DNA from: Segatella maculosa DSM 19339 = JCM 15638
GTDB lineage: Bacteria > Bacteroidota > Bacteroidia > Bacteroidales > Bacteroidaceae
Length of the DNA stretch: 64,000 nt
Direction of reading: 5' to 3'
NCBI RefSeq assembly: GCF_000382385.1
Contig: NZ_KB908321.1
Span: 297,999-361,998, forward strand
The position numbers and the translations under genes are program-made. Shown here piece after piece: positions 61,224-64,000 of the stretch. The first letter of the stretch is position 1, and the number at the start of each line of letters is the position of its first letter. The notes under the pieces are model-generated. The model searched no databases. It saw only the letters and a list, made by a program, of their open reading frames with translations, and had not been told where the DNA came from.

Positions 61224-62525
61224 CTACATTTGGCTACTACAAGTTTGAAGGAGCGGACATGGCAAGATTTTCCTAATCTTGTAGACATAGATGGGGCTTC
61301 CACCGTTTCTTCGTTTGCTCACCTTTATGTATCTTGCTTTCTTCAAGGCTTCGCCCATACGCTTGGCAACAAGAGGCTGGTGGGTATAAATGCCCAAATA
61401 GGTGAGTATCTCCGTAGTGGTCATTAACAAATAGTTCTCGTCCTCCGTTGGCTTCTCAAAACAACGTAGCAAGAGTTCCATCTCTGCTGTCTGTACTTGG
61501 AAGTCCTCGCTCTCCCGATACAGTTCGCCTATCTCGTCATCGTCAAACCAATAGCGGAAACCTGACCTTAACAAGGCTTTGGCTTCCGTATAAACTTTAT
61601 CCATAGAAATTGCCTTTGCTCTTTCTATGTCTATGGAGAGTACTTCGAAAGGCAAAAAACGTCTGCTGCCTGTCGGGTCGGTAAGAAAGTCGTTGCCGTT
61701 CACCGATGCCACGAAACTTGCCAAATGGGGATGTTCTTCCACATACTTGTCATACGGCATACGGTATTTGACCATCGGACAAGTGATAAGGTTTTTCAGC
61801 TCATTCTCGTCCCGCTTATTGAGGGCTTTGAGCTGGTCATCTATATTTACGATAAGGTTCTGACCGATATAAGTGAGTGTGTCTTTCTCCTGCGGATATA
61901 TTTTTCCTGTGTAACTGTAACCGTGCAGTGCTGGGGGACAGAGCAGGTCAAGGAACGTGGTCTTGAACTTTCCCTGCTCACCTGTCAACACAAGGCAGGT
62001 ATGGTTACGGCACTCACGGTCGTCCATCGCATTGGCGACCACCGCCACAAGCCATTTGGTAAGATACGGCAACCATTTGTTAGAATTACGGACAACAACG
62101 CAGCTTGCCAAATCGGAGATTGCTTTCGGTGAAAAAGAAGACACATTACTATCCCTGCAACCGGCATCATCACAGCTACTGCTATCACCTATATCTATCA
62201 ATGGCAACCCTTTTAAATACTCCTGCACGGGATTGATACGGGGAGAAAAGCTGCTTTCAATAATGGAATAAAGGTTCTCGGCAGAAGTCGCTATGCATTC
62301 ATCGCAATCGAGTTCCCTGCGAAGTGTGTTGATTTTATAGCGACCGACTTTTACAAAACGATTATTACCCTTACTGCAATATTCGGTTCTTCCCAATACC
62401 GTATTGTATCTAAACTCGTAGTGTGTGGAGAGGTAGTTTTCTATCTCTGCGTTTTTGGATGAGATACCTCTACGATGAGGATTTCTCCTGCTGTCTGTAT
62501 TGCCTGAATCTGCGTTCTTTTTCAT
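61224..62525 (-). CDS. VirE-like (virulence-associated E) P-loop protein
   Basis: 433 residues from the ATG at 62525; the frame continues to a TTG at 62582. Walker A is VLTGEQGKFKTTFLD (about residues 180-195 here), Walker B-like NLIVNIDDQLKAL, and a sensor-type FVASVNGNDFLTDPTGSRRF. This matches the VapE/VirE superfamily-3-like helicase group that is usual in Bacteroides mobilizable elements. A separate N-terminal region (RYNTVLGRTEYCSKGNNRF) is DNA-binding-like. It likely works with the primase in replication of the element. The 180-base gap before the primase gene has no clear signal. Confidence 0.85.
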   Translation of the reverse strand: MKKNADSGNTDSRRNPHRRGISSKNAEIENYLSTHYEFRYNTVLGRTEYCSKGNNRFVKVGRYKINTLRRELDCDECIATSAENLYSIIESSFSPRINPVQEYLKGLPLIDIGDSSSCDDAGCRDSNVSSFSPKAISDLASCVVVRNSNKWLPYLTKWLVAVVANAMDDRECRNHTCLVLTGEQGKFKTTFLDLLCPPALHGYSYTGKIYPQEKDTLTYIGQNLIVNIDDQLKALNKRDENELKNLITCPMVKYRMPYDKYVEEHPHLASFVASVNGNDFLTDPTGSRRFLPFEVLSIDIERAKAISMDKVYTEAKALLRSGFRYWFDDDEIGELYRESEDFQVQTAEMELLLRCFEKPTEDENYLLMTTTEILTYLGIYTHQPLVAKRMGEALKKARYIKVSKRRNGGSPIYVYKIRKILPCPLLQTCSSQM

Positions 62526-62876
62526 TATTCCCTTGAATTGGTTTCCAAGAGTGAAGTTAGGGTGAGAATGCGTAACTTCCAAGTATTCAGAGCCTTTTTA
62601 CATAATGTTGCGCTCGTCCGCTTTAAAATTCTTAGGAGAACAGGCTGTCAAGAAGGGCATTTATAGCCTCATTAAGCAAAAATGGATGACAGGAAAGAAA
62701 GGTTAACAGAAATACGGATTGTCGTTGTTTGCTTTCAGATGCGGTCTTTTGCTTTGATTACCTTATTAACCTCATTTGTGCAGTGGCAAGAACATCAATC
62801 TGTCTCTTTTGTCCTTGTCATAGTGCCACAAGCTGCCACGTGAATGAAAAGTGATGGAATAAGAAATGCCCGATAT

Positions 62877-62884
62877 TAATTTTG
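62877..62884 (+). promoter_or_regulatory. Possible -7 element upstream of the HTH genes
   Basis: TAATTTTG at 62877-62884 fits the -7 consensus, but no TTTG lies 19-21 bases upstream. It would give a leader of about 240 bases before 63131. The rest of the 62526-63130 gap shows no gene that I trust. Confidence 0.3.
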
Positions 62885-63130
62885 CATAAGACAAGCTGCG
62901 CTCGGCAAAGGATAAGTAAACTTTCCTCTGCACTCGCTTGCATTGTCTTTGCAACAAAAGAAAAAGACGGGGCAGGAAAATGCAAATGTGAACCGATGAA
63001 ACGGATTGCTCTTTTCCCGATTGTTCCCGATACTTCCCTGCTGTTCCCCACGGCTTTGAGAGGCGCACGTACGCCATTACCTTTGCCAGCAGAAACAGGA
63101 AAGAACTGAAACAACAAACAATAACAAAAT

Positions 63131-63427
63131 ATGATTATGAACTATTACATCATTACGGAAACCAATTGGGCAAAGCTCCGAGATGAAATCTTGAGCCTTG
63201 CGGAATGCTGCCACAAGGCATTCGGAGAAAAAAGTAAGCACACGGACTGGCTGCACAACGGAGATGTGTGCCGACTGCTGAACATCAGCAAACGCACCTT
63301 GCAGCATTATCGTGATACGGGTGTGCTGCCGTTTACGCAAATCGGACACAAATGCTATTACAAGCGTGAGGATGTGGAAGCATTGCTTCTTACGAAGTCG
63401 AACAAACCTAAAAACAGGCAGATATGA
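63131..63427 (+). CDS. Excisionase-like helix-turn-helix protein (first)
   Basis: 98 residues. The MerR-like HTH begins about residue 42: WLHNGDVCRLLNISKRTLQH, then YRDTGVLPFTQIGHKCYYKR. This is the HTH_17/excisionase family used as recombination directionality factors or regulators in Bacteroides elements. An alternative ATG is at 63137. The stop overlaps the next start by four bases. Confidence 0.85.
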   Translation: MIMNYYIITETNWAKLRDEILSLAECCHKAFGEKSKHTDWLHNGDVCRLLNISKRTLQHYRDTGVLPFTQIGHKCYYKREDVEALLLTKSNKPKNRQI

Positions 63428-63747
63428 TGGAAACAGCAAGAGATTTGAACATGGAGACGGATGAGATGCAGCTGGTCGTCTCGGCTTTGAGAGGTGTGGG
63501 TAAACGGATTGTGGAAGTAGCGCAGACGCACAAGCCACTCTTTGCAGGCGAACTTTTCCTCACGGGTAAGGATGTGTGCGAACGGCTCTATATCAGTCCC
63601 CGCACCTTGCAGGACTACCGCGACAGGAAGATTATACCCTACACTCAGTTTGCAGGAAAGATACTCTATAAGGCTTCGGACTTGGAAAGGATGTTGGAGG
63701 AGAATTACTATTTTAACGTGAGTTCGATGAATTATAAGTGTCTGTAA
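63424..63747 (+). CDS. Excisionase-like helix-turn-helix protein (second)
   Basis: 107 residues. HTH part: FLTGKDVCERLYISPRTLQD, YRDRKIIPYTQFAGKILYKA, then SDLERMLEENYYFNV. It is a paralogue-like partner of the preceding gene and coupled to it. The TAA at 63745 falls immediately before the presumed IS end, so the natural C-terminus might have been altered by the insertion, though the length is normal for the family. Confidence 0.83.
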   Translation: MMETARDLNMETDEMQLVVSALRGVGKRIVEVAQTHKPLFAGELFLTGKDVCERLYISPRTLQDYRDRKIIPYTQFAGKILYKASDLERMLEENYYFNVSSMNYKCL

Positions 63748-64000
63748 ATTTGGTGATTAGCGAAATTTGTTGTAACTTTATAGTACTGATTTACAAAGAA
63801 ATACAAACAAAAATCGCTATGATCACCGAGGACAAAGTTACGGAAATATTTTGTATGGCAGACGACTTCTGCAAGTTTTATGACGCAATGATGGCAAAAT
63901 ACACGCTAAAACCAACCAATAAGAGCCCATATCACCGTGATTCCACGATGTCAAAGGCTGAAATCATGCTCATCATGATTCTCTTTCACGACTCTGGCTA
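63748..64000 (+). mobile_element. IS982-family insertion sequence, left part
   Basis: The transposase gene begins at 63819 and runs off the window. The sequence from about 63748 to 63818 is the presumed left end and leader. The exact terminal inverted repeat cannot be set without the other end. Confidence 0.65.
63819..64000 (+). CDS. IS982-family transposase, 3' end outside window
   Basis: Sixty codons are visible from the ATG at 63819. The product starts MITEDKVTEIFCMADDFCKF and goes on to YHRDSTMSKAEIMLIMILFH and DSGY, which matches the N-terminus of IS982-type DDE transposases of Bacteroidota. The catalytic domain is beyond the window edge. Confidence 0.85.
   Translation, partial: MITEDKVTEIFCMADDFCKFYDAMMAKYTLKPTNKSPYHRDSTMSKAEIMLIMILFHDSG

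Larger units (their letters stand above)
57541..64000. mobile_element. Integrated mobilizable element, left part
   Basis: Genes 57765-63747 form a typical Bacteroides mobilizable-element set: relaxase, MobC, DUF3408 protein, toprim primase, VirE-like ATPase and two excisionase-like HTH proteins. The left boundary is set by inference to shortly after 57540, where the 22-bp remnant ends. An integrase and the right end were not seen and should lie beyond 64000. There is no tRNA at the left edge. Non-coding DNA at 57541-57764 holds two inverted repeats and nothing else recognisable. Confidence 0.75.

Noticed and set aside
62772..63117. Minus-strand frames of about 100 codons before the HTH genes
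   Set aside because: Two overlapping frames without recognisable domains lie in the probable leader of the HTH genes, with no supporting start site.

Overview
The window looks like chromosomal DNA of a Bacteroidota member, most likely Bacteroidales and close to Prevotella. Supporting signs are a SusC/SusD pair, DUF3078, DUF4270 and BACON proteins, a Complex I operon without nuoE, nuoF and nuoG, a class III fructose bisphosphatase, several promoters of the Bacteroidota type (TTTG, 19-21 bases, TAnnTTTG), and a Bacteroides-type mobilizable element. No rRNA, tRNA or CRISPR array was seen. The genus is an inference from gene content.

Layout. 1-4237: a three-gene glycogen/alpha-glucan cluster (debranching enzyme cut by the window edge, GT4 glycosyltransferase, GH57 amylase). 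5029-7652: a secreted protein of unknown function followed by a glycerol-1-phosphate dehydrogenase-like enzyme. 7992-15946: a Sus-like operon (susC, susD, BACON lipoprotein, calcineurin-like phosphoesterase) with no glycoside hydrolase. 16651-23836 (minus strand): pyrG, yidC, an S9 peptidase and an MFS transporter. 23906-25192: a DUF3078 protein. 25825-36041 (minus): nuoA-B-CD-H-I-J-K-L-M-N. 36378-37726 (minus): rfbC and a lipoprotein. 37861-39447: an HU-like/SPOR protein and a zinc-ribbon/FHA protein. 39580-50426 (plus): purU, hisH-A-F-IE, ftsE, lysC, lysA, a GT2 glycosyltransferase, an unknown protein and fbp. 50715-55710 (minus): nudC, a 5'-nucleotidase, a 43-residue protein, a DUF4270 lipoprotein and a single-domain glycogen synthase. 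55878-57088 (plus): panC-panD. From about 57540 to the window end: an integrated mobilizable element (relaxase, MobC, DUF3408 protein, primase, VirE-like ATPase, two excisionase-like HTH proteins) into which, or next to which, an IS982-family element has inserted; the IS is cut by the window edge.

The most unusual feature lies between the genes. At least nine intergenic sites carry short arrays with strict periods. Four have a period of exactly 22 bp (16085-16230, 25305-25600, 36231-36362, 57116-57215) and a three-unit remnant has the same period (57488-57540). Two have a period of 23 bp (16295-16620, 50480-50705). One has a period of 41-42 bp (7657-7923), and one consists of about 81-bp pairs of 40-41-bp half-units (4485-4725). 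Units diverge in sequence, but many are palindromes whose two arms differ from unit to unit while still matching each other. Related units recur at loci tens of kilobases apart. All arrays lie outside coding sequence, often between convergent genes or just outside promoters and terminators. I cannot link them to a known system and regard them as the best candidate for something undescribed.

Functionally the chromosomal part is mostly core metabolism (respiration, pyrimidine, histidine, lysine, pantothenate and glycogen pathways) plus envelope functions. The accessory parts are the Sus-like phosphoesterase locus and the mobilizable element.
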